Shown here one piece after another: positions 44,138 through 54,300 of a DNA stretch of 64,000 nucleotides (position 1 is its first letter; every line of letters begins with the position of its first letter). The notes beneath the pieces are model-generated. The model was not told where the DNA came from. It saw only the letters and a list, made by a program, of their open reading frames with translations, and searched no databases. A program made the position numbers and the translations under genes. The stretch lies in contig JACQZF010000006.1 in the NCBI GenBank assembly GCA_016213945.1, positions 62,001 through 126,000 of the forward strand. The letters run 5' to 3'. Source of the DNA: Nitrospirota bacterium. Lineage in GTDB: Bacteria > Nitrospirota > Thermodesulfovibrionia > UBA6902.

Positions 44138-44154
44138 GTCAAATAAAAAAATTT
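44138..44154 (-). promoter_or_regulatory. Conserved upstream motif shared with dsrA
   Basis: On the minus strand, AAATTTTTTTATTTGAC, followed by CC, forms an A/T-rich UP element and a TTGAC -35 core. The same 17 bases occur at 60788-60804 before dsrA. The -10 here is weak (TATTAC at 15 bp). Confidence 0.65.
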
Positions 44155-44200
44155 TATAAATCCATTTAGCATTATACCAAAATCCACAATCTCTGTATTG

Positions 44201-44530
44201 TCATTTAGTTTTTAACCTTAAAAAAATAACTTTACCCTTGACCGACCTGTCCTCTCTTCTGCTGATTGTATTTGAATGGACGTCGTAATCAAGCGTTCCT
44301 TCTTCATACTCTCCAGGAGTTAATGACAATGCCTTATCAATATCACCCCTGCATAAGAATGTCAAGGCGTCCAGATATATCTCTCCAAGATTATGGCCTG
44401 TACGGTCAAGGACATATATTGCGCCGCATGTGCATATGCCGCCGGTAATCTCCAGTGACTTAATGCGGAGGTCGATAGGCGGCGCTAAATAGTTATCACA
44501 AAACGGGCACTGTAACGGTTGTCGTCTCAT
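44201..44530 (-). CDS. Hypothetical zinc-ribbon-like protein near dsrC
   Basis: I start at the internal Met (MRRQPLQCPFCDNYLAPP), giving 109 residues, because the 33 codons before it are not protein-like and overlap a terminator. CPFC and CTCG may bind a metal. I do not recognise the family. It is on the same strand upstream of dsrC, with about 200 bp between. Confidence 0.55.
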   Translation of the reverse strand: MRRQPLQCPFCDNYLAPPIDLRIKSLEITGGICTCGAIYVLDRTGHNLGEIYLDALTFLCRGDIDKALSLTPGEYEEGTLDYDVHSNTISRREDRSVKGKVIFLRLKTK

Positions 44531-44561
44531 AGTTCCCAAAGAATAAATACAAAATCTTAAT

Positions 44562-44592
44562 AAAGTAATTTGATAGCGTACCAAATTACTTT
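44562..44592 (-). terminator. Terminator at the end of the PKD-repeat gene
   Basis: An 11-bp perfect stem (AAAGTAATTTG with CAAATTACTTT) has a 9-nt loop and T-rich downstream sequence on the minus strand. It overlaps the stop codon of the long gene. Confidence 0.75.
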
Positions 44593-47500
44593 TCCAAAAT
44601 AAAGTTCTCGATTGTAGCAGTCCCGTCAATTATGTTTAAAGTTCCGTTTAATGTTGTTTTTCCTGTTTGTGTTGTATAACTGCAATCATATCCACCTTCG
44701 ATACTGATAGTTTTGTTTATATTAATGTTAAGATTTTCAGTTAGTGAAACCGCCTGACTCTGTATAAAATCTCCATCCGCTGCCGCGTCATATGCTTCCT
44801 GAAGCGTAGAATAGTATACTGGTGTAATCAAATTAATTCTCACCGGAAGGGCACATACATTGATATAATCTGTTTTTGTTAATGAGTCAACGTTTCCGTC
44901 TGAATCGGTGACCGTTAATCTTACCGTATATGTGCCGGAGTACATGTATTCATATAATGGACTTTCCTCGTATGAATCTGTAAGCCCATCATTGTTAAAA
45001 TCCCATTCACATGACAATGGCTGATCATAGGCTGTGGAACTATTTAAAAAAGTTACTGTCAAAGGCGCTATCCCGGAAGTCGGATTTCCGGTAAAGTCTG
45101 CTGTTGGCGAGGTGTCAGTTACAGTTAATGTAGCTGTTTTAAAATCCGTTGAACCGTCATTGTCTTCTACGGTAAGAGTAACTGTATATGTCCCGTTTTG
45201 GTAATAGACATTTGTTGGCGATAGTCCTGAACCGTAGCTCCCGTCGCCAAAATCCCACGTTTGATATGATATCCCGTCATACGCCGTGGAGGTATCCGTA
45301 AAATTCACTGTAAAAGGTTCGACTCCGGTTGTAGATGATGATGTGAATCCGGCTGTTGGCGATGTATCTGAAATATCAGCAGTGGTCGTTGCCTCGTTTG
45401 ATCCAAAGAGATCATCAGTAACCCTGAGGGTTACTGAGTAAAAGCTGTCTTGTGAATAGACATGAGTTTGCATAGGCGAAGAAGAACTATACTCATAGCT
45501 CCCGTCACTATCTATATCCCATTCATAGAGCGTTAGCGTTCTTCCCTCTGGGACGTTTGAGCCCGAACCGTCAAGTGTTATTGCTTGCCCCTCAATGCCT
45601 GTATATGGGCCGCTCGGATTCGCAGTAGGAAATACATCGGGATCGCAGGAATCTCCTAACCCGTCATTGTCGGCATCCTGCTGGCTGGGATTTGAGAATG
45701 TTACACAATTGTCAGTGTAATCAGGAACTCCATCGCCATCCGCATCCACAGCATTAGCAGTAAAGTCCTGGCCTGTTATATCATAGCCATTTACCGTTAA
45801 ACTTAATTCTTCCGGCATAAATGAATAATATGATTTGGACGGCGTTATTGTATAACTGCCATCAGGTATCAGCGTGAACGTGTAATTTCCGTTTGCATCC
45901 GTAATCTTCGTAACCGCATAAGAACCTGTAAGCGCTACTGTTACACCGCTAAAACCTGCGCCTTCAAATAGTACCCGGCCGCTTATTGAATACGTTGGTC
46001 CTGTCCCATAGTTTTCATATGCGCCCATATCAACGGCTGCGCCCAGTGTCCTGGTATTCCCTCCGAAGTCTTTTTGAGGAAGTGAAGGAGCAGAGTTGTT
46101 TCCAGCATCGATTGCAGACGAGCCGGTCGTTACGCGATAATCTCTATTGCTTGCATCTGCAAACTGGGGATCGGCATTGATGTTGCCGCCTTCGTTTGTA
46201 AATGTGCCGTATACCTTTGCAGGATCGAAGTCATTGTTATAGGCATTCACTGTCCCTGACACATTCTCAATGTCAATATCTCCTCCATACAATGCGATAT
46301 TGCCCCAAATAATATTGTTGTAAATATTAACTGAGGGAGTACCGATCATTTCGAGGTATATGCCTCCGCCATTCCCATCGCTTGTAGACGACGAATTTCC
46401 AATGATAGTGTTGTTCACCATATCCATGTTGCTTTCATTCAGAAATACGTCGATTCCGCCTCCCTGAAAATCGGCTGTATTGTCGGCAATGATATTATTG
46501 GTCAGGACTATATTACCGTTTGTGCAATCGAGATAAATGCCGCCGTAACCCTGTGCAGAATTACTTTTTATTAAGTTATTGCTAAGAATGATATCCCCAT
46601 CACTTGAATTGACATTTATGCCTCCCCCTTCATTGTTTATTACAATATTGTCTCTTAAAATTATGCTGCCATCTAAAGATTCCAGATAAATACCACCGCC
46701 ATTTTGCCCATTCTGTATTGTTACCCCTTCAAGCATAAGTTTCGCGTAAGATGAGTAACTCCAGTTATGGAGTTCCATAACTCCTCTAATACCCTGTCCG
46801 TCAAGTGCGGTGTTTGAGGGATTCAGGCTGCGATTACTGCAACCGGAGGTATATCCGCCTTTTATAGCAAGGCCGTAGGACTCAGCGGAACCATAAAAAA
46901 ATTCGCTTTCAATCCCTGATACTCCGTAAGTCCCTTGAACAAGTTGAATTACATCGTTCATGTTATTTACTGATGCAGCATCTATGGCATCTCGCAATTC
47001 GGCGCTGTTTGATACACAATGGGTTACTGTACAAGTATCTCCAAAACCGTCTCCGCCTGAATCTGCCTGGTCGGGATTTGCAATTATTACGCAGTTGTCA
47101 GTCTGGTTTGGTATTCCATCTCCATCTATATCGTTATCGCATGCGTCTCCTATTCCGTCTTCATCTATATCCGTCTGGTCCGGGTTATAAACATTAACAC
47201 AGTTATCAATTCCGTCATGAATCCAGTCATAATCCACATCATCATAGGCAGTAATGTAATTGATTTTTGTATCTGAACTTGTGGCCCCATTGGCGTCGGT
47301 TACCGTTAACCTCACCGAATAAACGCCTGACAAATCATAAGTATATGTTGGATTCCGCTCAGTGGAATCAATCGTGCCGTCATTGTCAACGTCCCATGCC
47401 CATGAGACAATCTCATCTCCGAGTGAAACCGATTTATCTATAAACGTCACTGCTAAAGGCTTCCCGCCTTCTGAAGGGGCAGCGATAAATGAAGCAATAG

Positions 47501-48023
47501 GAGGATCATTGCCTGTTATAAAACTCCATAATGGGCCCTCTGTATTTGCATTATGACTGTCCCTTGAAACCACCTTCCAGTAATAAGTAGTGAATGGTTT
47601 CAATCTGTCAGTCACAATATTTGACTGAGAGCCGCTTGCATAAAGCGGAGGGGTTGGAGAGTCGCCAAGATAAACGTAATATACAACATCATCCCCTGCA
47701 TCGGGATCACTGCCGCCTGTCCAACTTAGAGTCGGCGTTGTTGAAACATCCACCGTGCCATCCGGAGGATTTGGATTGGCTGCTGCATTCGGAGGATTAT
47801 TGGCAGGCGCTCCTGCGAGGGTGATCGCCTTCTGCAAACGGTTGCCCAAGTTGTCATAGACATACTCCTCAACCGTCCCGTCTTCATATGTAACCTTCGT
47901 AACCTGATCAACATTATCGTAGTCGTACTGAATCGTTTCTGTGACAGCAAGGATAGAACCGTTAGACAATAGGAAGACAAATATGATGAGAGCCAAGACA
48001 TTTTTAATTAAATTCATTCTCAT
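44586..48023 (-). CDS. Large secreted PKD/beta-helix surface protein with Rhs-like start
   Basis: The 1145-residue protein has a signal peptide (about 1-27), then two YD repeats (YDYDNVDQVTKV, VYDNLGNRL), a fibronectin-like domain (about 75-165), a PKD domain (about 170-260), thrombospondin-3-like calcium repeats (DIDEDGIGDACDNDIDGDG), a right-handed beta-helix region (about 340-640), a carboxypeptidase-regulatory-like domain (about 655-735), another calcium repeat, three PKD domains (about 780-1045) and a short C-terminal beta-helix stretch. It is probably exposed on the cell surface. The YD repeats at its start look like the leftover end of an Rhs protein, making it a probable chimera of the toxin island. 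Confidence 0.85.
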   Translation of the reverse strand: MRMNLIKNVLALIIFVFLLSNGSILAVTETIQYDYDNVDQVTKVTYEDGTVEEYVYDNLGNRLQKAITLAGAPANNPPNAAANPNPPDGTVDVSTTPTLSWTGGSDPDAGDDVVYYVYLGDSPTPPLYASGSQSNIVTDRLKPFTTYYWKVVSRDSHNANTEGPLWSFITGNDPPIASFIAAPSEGGKPLAVTFIDKSVSLGDEIVSWAWDVDNDGTIDSTERNPTYTYDLSGVYSVRLTVTDANGATSSDTKINYITAYDDVDYDWIHDGIDNCVNVYNPDQTDIDEDGIGDACDNDIDGDGIPNQTDNCVIIANPDQADSGGDGFGDTCTVTHCVSNSAELRDAIDAASVNNMNDVIQLVQGTYGVSGIESEFFYGSAESYGLAIKGGYTSGCSNRSLNPSNTALDGQGIRGVMELHNWSYSSYAKLMLEGVTIQNGQNGGGIYLESLDGSIILRDNIVINNEGGGINVNSSDGDIILSNNLIKSNSAQGYGGIYLDCTNGNIVLTNNIIADNTADFQGGGIDVFLNESNMDMVNNTIIGNSSSTSDGNGGGIYLEMIGTPSVNIYNNIIWGNIALYGGDIDIENVSGTVNAYNNDFDPAKVYGTFTNEGGNINADPQFADASNRDYRVTTGSSAIDAGNNSAPSLPQKDFGGNTRTLGAAVDMGAYENYGTGPTYSISGRVLFEGAGFSGVTVALTGSYAVTKITDANGNYTFTLIPDGSYTITPSKSYYSFMPEELSLTVNGYDITGQDFTANAVDADGDGVPDYTDNCVTFSNPSQQDADNDGLGDSCDPDVFPTANPSGPYTGIEGQAITLDGSGSNVPEGRTLTLYEWDIDSDGSYEYSSSSPMQTHVYSQDSFYSVTLRVTDDLFGSNEATTTADISDTSPTAGFTSSSTTGVEPFTVNFTDTSTAYDGISYQTWDFGDGSYGSGLSPTNVYYQNGTYTVTLTVEDNDGSTDFKTATLTVTDTSPTADFTGNPTSGIAPLTVTFLNSSTAYDQPLSCEWDFNNDGLTDSYEESPLYEYMYSGTYTVRLTVTDSDGNVDSLTKTDYINVCALPVRINLITPVYYSTLQEAYDAAADGDFIQSQAVSLTENLNININKTISIEGGYDCSYTTQTGKTTLNGTLNIIDGTATIENFILEK

Positions 48024-48112
48024 TCAATATAAACCCACCCGCTTGAGGAATACATATTTCATTATGGGAAGTGTTCCTCTGGCTTTTAACTCTCAATAGG
48101 CGCAGTATTCCA

Positions 48113-48328
48113 TCATTTGAATTTAATTACCTGAAGTAACGATAATAAACCAAAAACAATAAATACTAAACCTATTAATAGAAATCCAATTTGATAACCT
48201 TTTTCGCTAAAATGTACATGTGAAAGTTTGTAATAGAATTCTGCGGTTCTACGGCCAAACGCTTTATGAAAGATTACAAATAGCACCCCCGCCATTACAA
48301 TTATGGTAACTCCAATAGTGTTAATCAT
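48113..48328 (-). CDS. Small membrane protein, immunity candidate
   Basis: The 71-residue protein has two hydrophobic segments (TIGVTIIVMAGVLFVIF and IGFLLIGLVFIVFGLLSLL). It follows an orphan Rhs tip by 18 bp on the same strand, the usual place of an immunity gene. The function is inferred from position only. Confidence 0.5.
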   Translation of the reverse strand: MINTIGVTIIVMAGVLFVIFHKAFGRRTAEFYYKLSHVHFSEKGYQIGFLLIGLVFIVFGLLSLLQVIKFK

Positions 48329-48346
48329 GATCTATTTCATGCCCTA

Positions 48347-48781
48347 TTATTTGCATTTCTCTTTATCTGTCCATGGCCATTCCCACGGTTCCCAGACATA
48401 ATACCCTGTACCAGAGAATCCTGGAGTCACAAACCCAATCTCCCAGAATGCGCCTCCTTCTTCACCAAAACTGTACCCTACTTGCCCCCCACCCCAATAT
48501 CCACCTTGTAAACCTACATTCCATCCCACTGATGGATCAGAAGGGGACCATGTCACAGAAACACCCCCAGGAGGTGAAACGACTCCACCACCAGCGTACG
48601 GATAAATACCTTCTGAACCAATTAAAACCCCGCCTGTTCCGCCACCCCAGTATCCGAGTGAAACATTTACATCGACGTACCATAAACCAAGCGGGTCTCT
48701 GAAGTTCACGGGATTATTTCCGACAAACCCACAAAGGCCGATCCCACATATTCCACCTAATGTTCTATATCTGTTTCTCAT
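48347..48781 (-). CDS. Orphan Rhs tip 3 (Gly/Trp-rich)
   Basis: The 144-residue protein begins just before the Rhs core end motif (GFVGNNPVNFRDPLGLW) and then runs into a Gly/Trp/Tyr-rich, low-complexity tip (SLGYWGGGTGG, GLQGGYWGGGQVGYSFG). Such displaced C-termini are typical of polymorphic toxins and serve as silent cassettes for recombination. It overlaps the upstream gene by 4 bp. Whether the tip is toxic is unknown. Confidence 0.7.
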   Translation of the reverse strand: MRNRYRTLGGICGIGLCGFVGNNPVNFRDPLGLWYVDVNVSLGYWGGGTGGVLIGSEGIYPYAGGGVVSPPGGVSVTWSPSDPSVGWNVGLQGGYWGGGQVGYSFGEEGGAFWEIGFVTPGFSGTGYYVWEPWEWPWTDKEKCK

Positions 48782-49704
48782 TTATCCGTTTTTTGGGTAG
48801 GCTCCTTTGATATTTTGTTTTCGTCAATCAAGAACCAATTACACGCATAATTATTTGTTACCTTTTGAATCACTTTTTCATTTATTGTGCTAACAAGATA
48901 AAGAGGCTTACTTGCTATATCGCTCTTTTGTTTCACAGCAATAAATTCGCTATTATTAGACCACCTGATTATTGGATCAACTGATTTCGGGCCCAAAAAA
49001 CTGATTAACGAGATACGATTCTTATTTTGTATGTTATAAAGAATAATTCTTTCATTAATTAACCCGAACGACACAAACGCTATTTTAGTGCCATCAGGAG
49101 ATACAGAAGGGAAATCCCCTTTAATGTATAGAGATGTTATGTTTCCGTCTGCATACTTATGAATCTCTCCACTTGTTGCTGTAAAATAAATGTTATCTTG
49201 ATGGACGGAAAAATAAGGGCTACAACATTCAGCTATATTTAATTTCTCTATCCCTTTTGTTTTCCTATTAAGTCTATAAATAAAAGCGAGAGATTGTTGT
49301 TTGTTTATAGGGCGGTTTTTGTCATATTTGTAGGCGCTAAAATAAATAACTCCGTCATCAACGTATCCAATCTGCCACGGCAGTTGATCTCTTCCAAGAT
49401 TTTCTTTTAAGTCGGAGATGGTATGTGTATTTCGTAATAGCAAATTGGTAGATTTAATTCTATCGTTATCTATGTAGAAGAAATCTTCCTTAAAAAGATA
49501 TCCTCTCTGAATATCTCCAAGCCACATTTTGTCGGTAAGTTTCTCATATTGCTGACCTGCATATATTTTTACTTCACCATTACACCTGAATACAACTAAA
49601 TTTGGTATTGATGATGCCTGCACAATATCGTCGCTAACAGAAAAAAAAGCTATTATCATACAAATAGCAAGATATAGAGTAAAACTACATTTATTTATTG
49701 ACAT
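48778..49704 (-). CDS. Predicted beta-propeller protein in the toxin island
   Basis: The 308-residue protein has a signal peptide (LYLAICMIIAFFSVSDDIVQA) and repeated WD40/TolB-like blades (GDFPSVSPDGTKIAFVSFG and SVDPIIRWSNNSEFIAVKQ). It starts within the end of orphan tip 2. It could be an exported immunity or receptor protein; I cannot say which. Confidence 0.6.
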   Translation of the reverse strand: MSINKCSFTLYLAICMIIAFFSVSDDIVQASSIPNLVVFRCNGEVKIYAGQQYEKLTDKMWLGDIQRGYLFKEDFFYIDNDRIKSTNLLLRNTHTISDLKENLGRDQLPWQIGYVDDGVIYFSAYKYDKNRPINKQQSLAFIYRLNRKTKGIEKLNIAECCSPYFSVHQDNIYFTATSGEIHKYADGNITSLYIKGDFPSVSPDGTKIAFVSFGLINERIILYNIQNKNRISLISFLGPKSVDPIIRWSNNSEFIAVKQKSDIASKPLYLVSTINEKVIQKVTNNYACNWFLIDENKISKEPTQKTDK

Positions 49705-50510
49705 TGCTTCTCCTCAGGATTTAGGACCTCTCTAATTGTACAATCAACAAAAGATATACAATTATTTCCTAACACACTATAGTTTTCATCTGTAAAGCGA
49801 GGTTCATTACCTGCAGCGGCATTTCTAAGGTAGCCGAGCATAGCTTGGTCGTATTCATCGCCTTCATAAATCACTACTTCATGACTGCCCCAACCATAAT
49901 CACTTTGGTTTTCTCTCCGGACACCTTCTTTACCAAAACCATATATTTGTCCGTTCACATTAATAGCAGTGTGGTAGCCTACTGGCCATGCACCTCCTGC
50001 TAAGGGTCTCCACATTTGCGTTATTTTCAACCCCCATGGATCAATCCAGTTCACTGCCGAGTTCCCCACCATCCGATATAAGTTTATATCGCTCTGCTCA
50101 CTCAACGGGTCCCTTGTCATCCATTTGCCAATAGCTGGATTGTTGAAACGATAACCGTAATATAAAAGGCCAGTTTGTTCATCATATTGCTTAGTAGAAA
50201 ATCTAAATGGTTGGTCAAGCGTTCCGGTCCTTTTCAACAATCTTCCAAACACATCATATCTGTAACTGGCAACCAAGTTTTGTGTACTATCTACCAAAGC
50301 GCTCACATTTCCTTTTCCGTCGTAAAGATACGAGTAGTCTGCTCCGCTTTGTTTAAGATTGAGAAGTCCACCGATGCCTCCTCCTAAATTCAATCCCCAC
50401 GTATATTCACGTGTAATTGCATTGCTTACATCTCTCTCTTGAACAGGCAGAAATCCCGCGCCTACAAATCGAGTATCACTTACCAATGTGCTATTCTTAA
50501 ATTTTGTCAT
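49695..50510 (-). CDS. Orphan Rhs tip 2 with papain-like motif
   Basis: The 271-residue protein copies the end of the Rhs core of the 1562-residue protein almost residue for residue (for example LPVQERD-SNAITREYTWG), then has its own tip after DPWGLK. The tip has GYHTAINVNGQIYGFG and later NNCISFVD. A His before a Cys in that order is the pattern of permuted papain-like hydrolases. It is a displaced cassette lacking export sequences. Confidence 0.72.
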   Translation of the reverse strand: MTKFKNSTLVSDTRFVGAGFLPVQERDVSNAITREYTWGLNLGGGIGGLLNLKQSGADYSYLYDGKGNVSALVDSTQNLVASYRYDVFGRLLKRTGTLDQPFRFSTKQYDEQTGLLYYGYRFNNPAIGKWMTRDPLSEQSDINLYRMVGNSAVNWIDPWGLKITQMWRPLAGGAWPVGYHTAINVNGQIYGFGKEGVRRENQSDYGWGSHEVVIYEGDEYDQAMLGYLRNAAAGNEPRFTDENYSVLGNNCISFVDCTIREVLNPEEKQCQ

Positions 50511-50511
50511 T

Positions 50512-50712
50512 TCAAACTATTGAGCCAAAGATAAAGAAAAATATACCCCCTAAAAAGAAAAACAGTGCAATTTTTACTAAACGTTTATCCTGTTTGTTTA
50601 GTTCAATTATCGCGGAACGGAAAAAACCATGTCGGATCTGATATTTTGCTCCCACAAATGCAATGCAGATAGCTGATATTATCCAACAAATTGCCCCGAT
50701 CCAATTTAGCAT
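50512..50712 (-). CDS. Small membrane protein, immunity candidate
   Basis: The 66-residue protein has two hydrophobic segments (WIGAICWIISAICIAFVGA and IALFFFLGGIFFFIFGSIV). It lies between the 199-residue protein and orphan tip 2, one base before the latter. The role is inferred from place. Confidence 0.45.
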   Translation of the reverse strand: MLNWIGAICWIISAICIAFVGAKYQIRHGFFRSAIIELNKQDKRLVKIALFFFLGGIFFFIFGSIV

Positions 50713-50749
50713 TTCAGAAGCATTGCATTAGGATTCCTTTTTTGTCTTA

Positions 50750-51349
50750 TCACGGAGTTGCGCTTACCGCGATATAAAGCTTAATGGAGTCACTAAGTCG
50801 TTTCAATTCCATGTCCGGCTCTAAAACTGTTAGTTTCACAGCAAGATCATTTTTATATTTCCCTTGCAACGGAACATCAAAGTTAAACAGGACAATTTCT
50901 TTATAATGGGTCATATCATTTTGAACGTACCTTGCTTGCTCCATTGAGGTTATTATGCTGTCAAATAGAAACTTGTCCCTCCAGAAAAATTCAACTTTTA
51001 TTTTTCCTTTAAATTTATATGTTGACTCTATCCCGTTCTTCTCAATTAAAAATCCTATCTCGTATGTATCGAGATACGCAGGTTTAACAGAATATGACTT
51101 GGTAAAACCTTGCTCGTAAAACGAAAAATCATCAAGTGCTACAGGTTGATATAAATCTTTCGGGGCAATTGTTATATTTATAAGGTGTCTTAGGCCGATA
51201 GGGAACGGAATAAAGCCCTTAATCAATTTAAATAACAATCCCGACATAAGAATTAAAACTAAAATGCTTATGATAATCATATTCTTTTCCCTCAATGCAA
51301 AAAATAATCCTGCGATAAGAATTAAAACTAAAATGCTTATGATAATCAT
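50750..51349 (-). CDS. Membrane-anchored protein with an N-terminal tandem duplication, immunity candidate
   Basis: The 199-residue frame begins with two near-copies of a 23-residue hydrophobic unit (MIIISILVLILIAGLFFALREKN, then a second MIIISILVLIL copy); either Met can start. The rest is a soluble domain of unknown family. It lies directly after the large Rhs gene and may protect against its tip. Confidence 0.5.
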   Translation of the reverse strand: MIIISILVLILIAGLFFALREKNMIIISILVLILMSGLLFKLIKGFIPFPIGLRHLINITIAPKDLYQPVALDDFSFYEQGFTKSYSVKPAYLDTYEIGFLIEKNGIESTYKFKGKIKVEFFWRDKFLFDSIITSMEQARYVQNDMTHYKEIVLFNFDVPLQGKYKNDLAVKLTVLEPDMELKRLSDSIKLYIAVSATP

Positions 51350-51352
51350 ATT
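51246..51352. repeat. In-frame 38-bp direct duplication
   Basis: Identical 38-bp units at 51246-51283 and 51315-51352 are exactly 69 bp (23 codons) apart. They duplicate the membrane anchor of the gene. Confidence 0.95.
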
Positions 51353-51383
51353 TCTTTTCCTTGTCTTTTCTCCTGATAGAAAT

Positions 51384-54300
51384 CTATCTTTCTCTTTTTA
51401 AACTCTCATATTCTTGACGTAGGCTGTCAGCCCAATCCTGACAATTATTCTTTTTCCAAGGCAAATTGGAATATTCTCTGTCTTTAATATTTTTCAACGC
51501 TTTTCTCATAAGATCGTCATCATAATGCTTGTTTTCATATCTATATCCCCTTCCTGCTGGATCCTCTGAAAATCTCCCCTTAAGGCCAAAACCAATATTC
51601 TCTCCTGTACCGTCTTCGAAAAACCCATGTTCATGAGAAAGTTCAGTATTAAAATAATCATCAATAGGATTACTTGATGCGCCCGTAATCCACGGCAACC
51701 CACTCAATGGACGTTTTCCAAAATAAAATAATCCTCGTGGATCAATAAAGTTGACCGGATTATTTCCCACAAATTGGGATAGGTTTATCCCCCCAACTTC
51801 TCCCAGAGGATCTCTTGTCATCCATTTTCCAATTGTAGGATTATAAAATCTATAACCATAGTATGGTAGCCCCGTTTGTTCATCATAGTATTTTGTAGAG
51901 AAGCGATAAGGCTGATTCAGTATCCCTGTCTTCTTAAGTGGCCTACCGAACACATCATAGCGATATGAAGCAACAATATTCTGACTACCGTCTATCAGTG
52001 CTGAAACATTCCCTTTCCCATCATAAAGATAGTTGTAGTTCGCTCCTCCCTGCTTGAGATTAAGTAGCCCCCCGATACCGCCGCCAAGATTCAGCCCCCA
52101 AGTATATTCTCTTGTAATTGCATTGCTTGCATCTCTCTCTTGAACTGGCAGAAAATCCGCTTTTACAAACCGTGTATCACTGACAAGAATTCCATTTTCA
52201 AACTTCTTTACCTGAGCCAGTATGCTATCTCCAGCATAAAAATATTCCGTCCTGTGAATAACGTTTCCGTTATCAGTATATTGAATGTTCTTTAACCGAT
52301 TCTCCGCATCATACGTTGCCGTAAACACATAGCCTTCCGGCGTATATCCTTGCGTCATGTTTCCGTCTTCGTCATAAGTAAACGCCTGTGCAGGATTTGT
52401 AGAGCTTAAAAGCTGATTGAGCTTGTTGTAGCTATAAGTTTTCTGCCCTGCGGTAAACGAATCAAGAGCCGTTCCGGTAGTTATTGTCTCTGCACCAATC
52501 AAATCAAGATTGTTGTAGGTAAAAACATGCTTGTTGATTATCTCCTGTGTAGATTTTTTATTGGTGATCTCTGTCAGCCTCTTTAACGGATCATTGTATA
52601 GATATTCCGTGATGCTGCCGTTCGGCCTTGTCAGTGTCTGAATAAGCGGATTGACGCCTGCGTAGCCATAGGTGAAAGTGCTTGATCCTGGTTGAATGGT
52701 TGTGAGTCTACCGAGAGAATCATAACCGTAATTTATCGCCTGCCCCAACTGCGGTATCAATATCTTCAACTGATCAAGTTCATCGTATCCATACGTGATG
52801 GTGTCATCCGCCAACGGGCCGTCTACACTGATAAGTCTGTTATTGTCATCATATCCGTAATCATGCAAACCAATTCCGTCGGTCATTGTCTCTACACGGT
52901 CGTAATCATCATATGTAAATGTAACGTCAGGCGTTGTATCAGAGTAGTTAATCGAAAGAGGGTTGTGGTTTGCGTCATATGTATAGCTCTTCGCTATGTT
53001 CCTCGAATTTGTGAATTTCGTCAGCAGTCCCGCCGAGTCATAAGTATATTTTGCAACCTTTCCATCGGCATAGGTTTTCCTGGTCATGCGGTTATCATTA
53101 TCATATTCAAAGGTATTAACACTGTTGTTTGTATCATTGAATTTGATCAGATTCCCGTTGGCATCATAATCATATTTCATTATTCCGCCATCAGGATTAA
53201 CGACCTCGGTAAGGCGTTTAAGGGAGTCGTATTTATAGGTAGTAACTCTACCGGAGCGGTCCGTTATAGTGTCTATTAAATGCGGGCAGCAGCCTGAATA
53301 GGTATAGCTTGTGAATTTGTCGTCAGGGTATGTAATCTTCGTGACATTGTTGAGGTTGTTGTAATCATAAATGAGTGTAAGCCCGGCATCATCGGTTCGT
53401 GTCCTTACCCTGTCTGCGTTGTCATGGGTGAAAGATGAAACTGTATTCCCATTCCTTTTTATTTCCATAAGCTCATGCTTCACCGGGTCATAGGTCATTT
53501 CCATTGCTGTCTCGACCGATGTTCCCGTTGCCTGGGTAATCGCAGTCAATTGTCCATATGAGTTGTAGTTAAACTCAGTTACATTGCCAAGCCTGTCCGT
53601 AATAGTTGCAATATCATGAGTGCTGCCATTATACGTGAAGGTCTTAAGAAGAATATTGTCGTCTTCAAGCGTACTGCTTAAATTATATTTAATTTCCTGA
53701 ACGTCTATATTGTTTGGGTAATAGTTAAATGTTGTGATATTGTCTTTCGCATCAGTAAAGGCTGTGATGCGGCCTTTACTGTTGTAGACATAGTTGACTG
53801 CATGCCGATGGGGATCTTTTATTCTTGTCCGGTTGCCGTATGGATCATTATAGCCATATTCAATATATCCGCCTTCCGGATAGAGAATTTTGTAAATTTC
53901 TCCTCTCGGCGATGTCTCTGTATAAAGATATGTGATCTTCGGTGTATTAACTTTGAAATTATTCATTGACTGGCTTTCCCACGTTATATAATCTCTTGGA
54001 CTTACATACCACCCGTAACCGCTCCCTCCGTAGTAGAAATACTCTTCCTTGCCGCCCAAAGGGTTTGTTACTGTAATTCTGTAATTCTCCCACATCAAAT
54101 CTCCCGGAGGCGGATAATTATCAGCATTGGCGGGAATCCCATCTGCCGGTTCAATGTAAAAACTCCACCTGCCTTTGCTGTTTTCAACACTTGTAAGATA
54201 AACATCTACATCATAAGTAAGGCTTGTCCAATATCCGCCCATATCAGTTATCTTGCTGAGATTGCGGTTTGCGTCATATTCAAAAGCAGCCGACCTGCCG

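Noticed and set aside
44530-44629. N-terminal extension of the zinc-ribbon protein
   Set aside because: The extra 33 codons overlap the terminator stem and include the tail of the neighbouring gene region. The Met at 44530 is more plausible.
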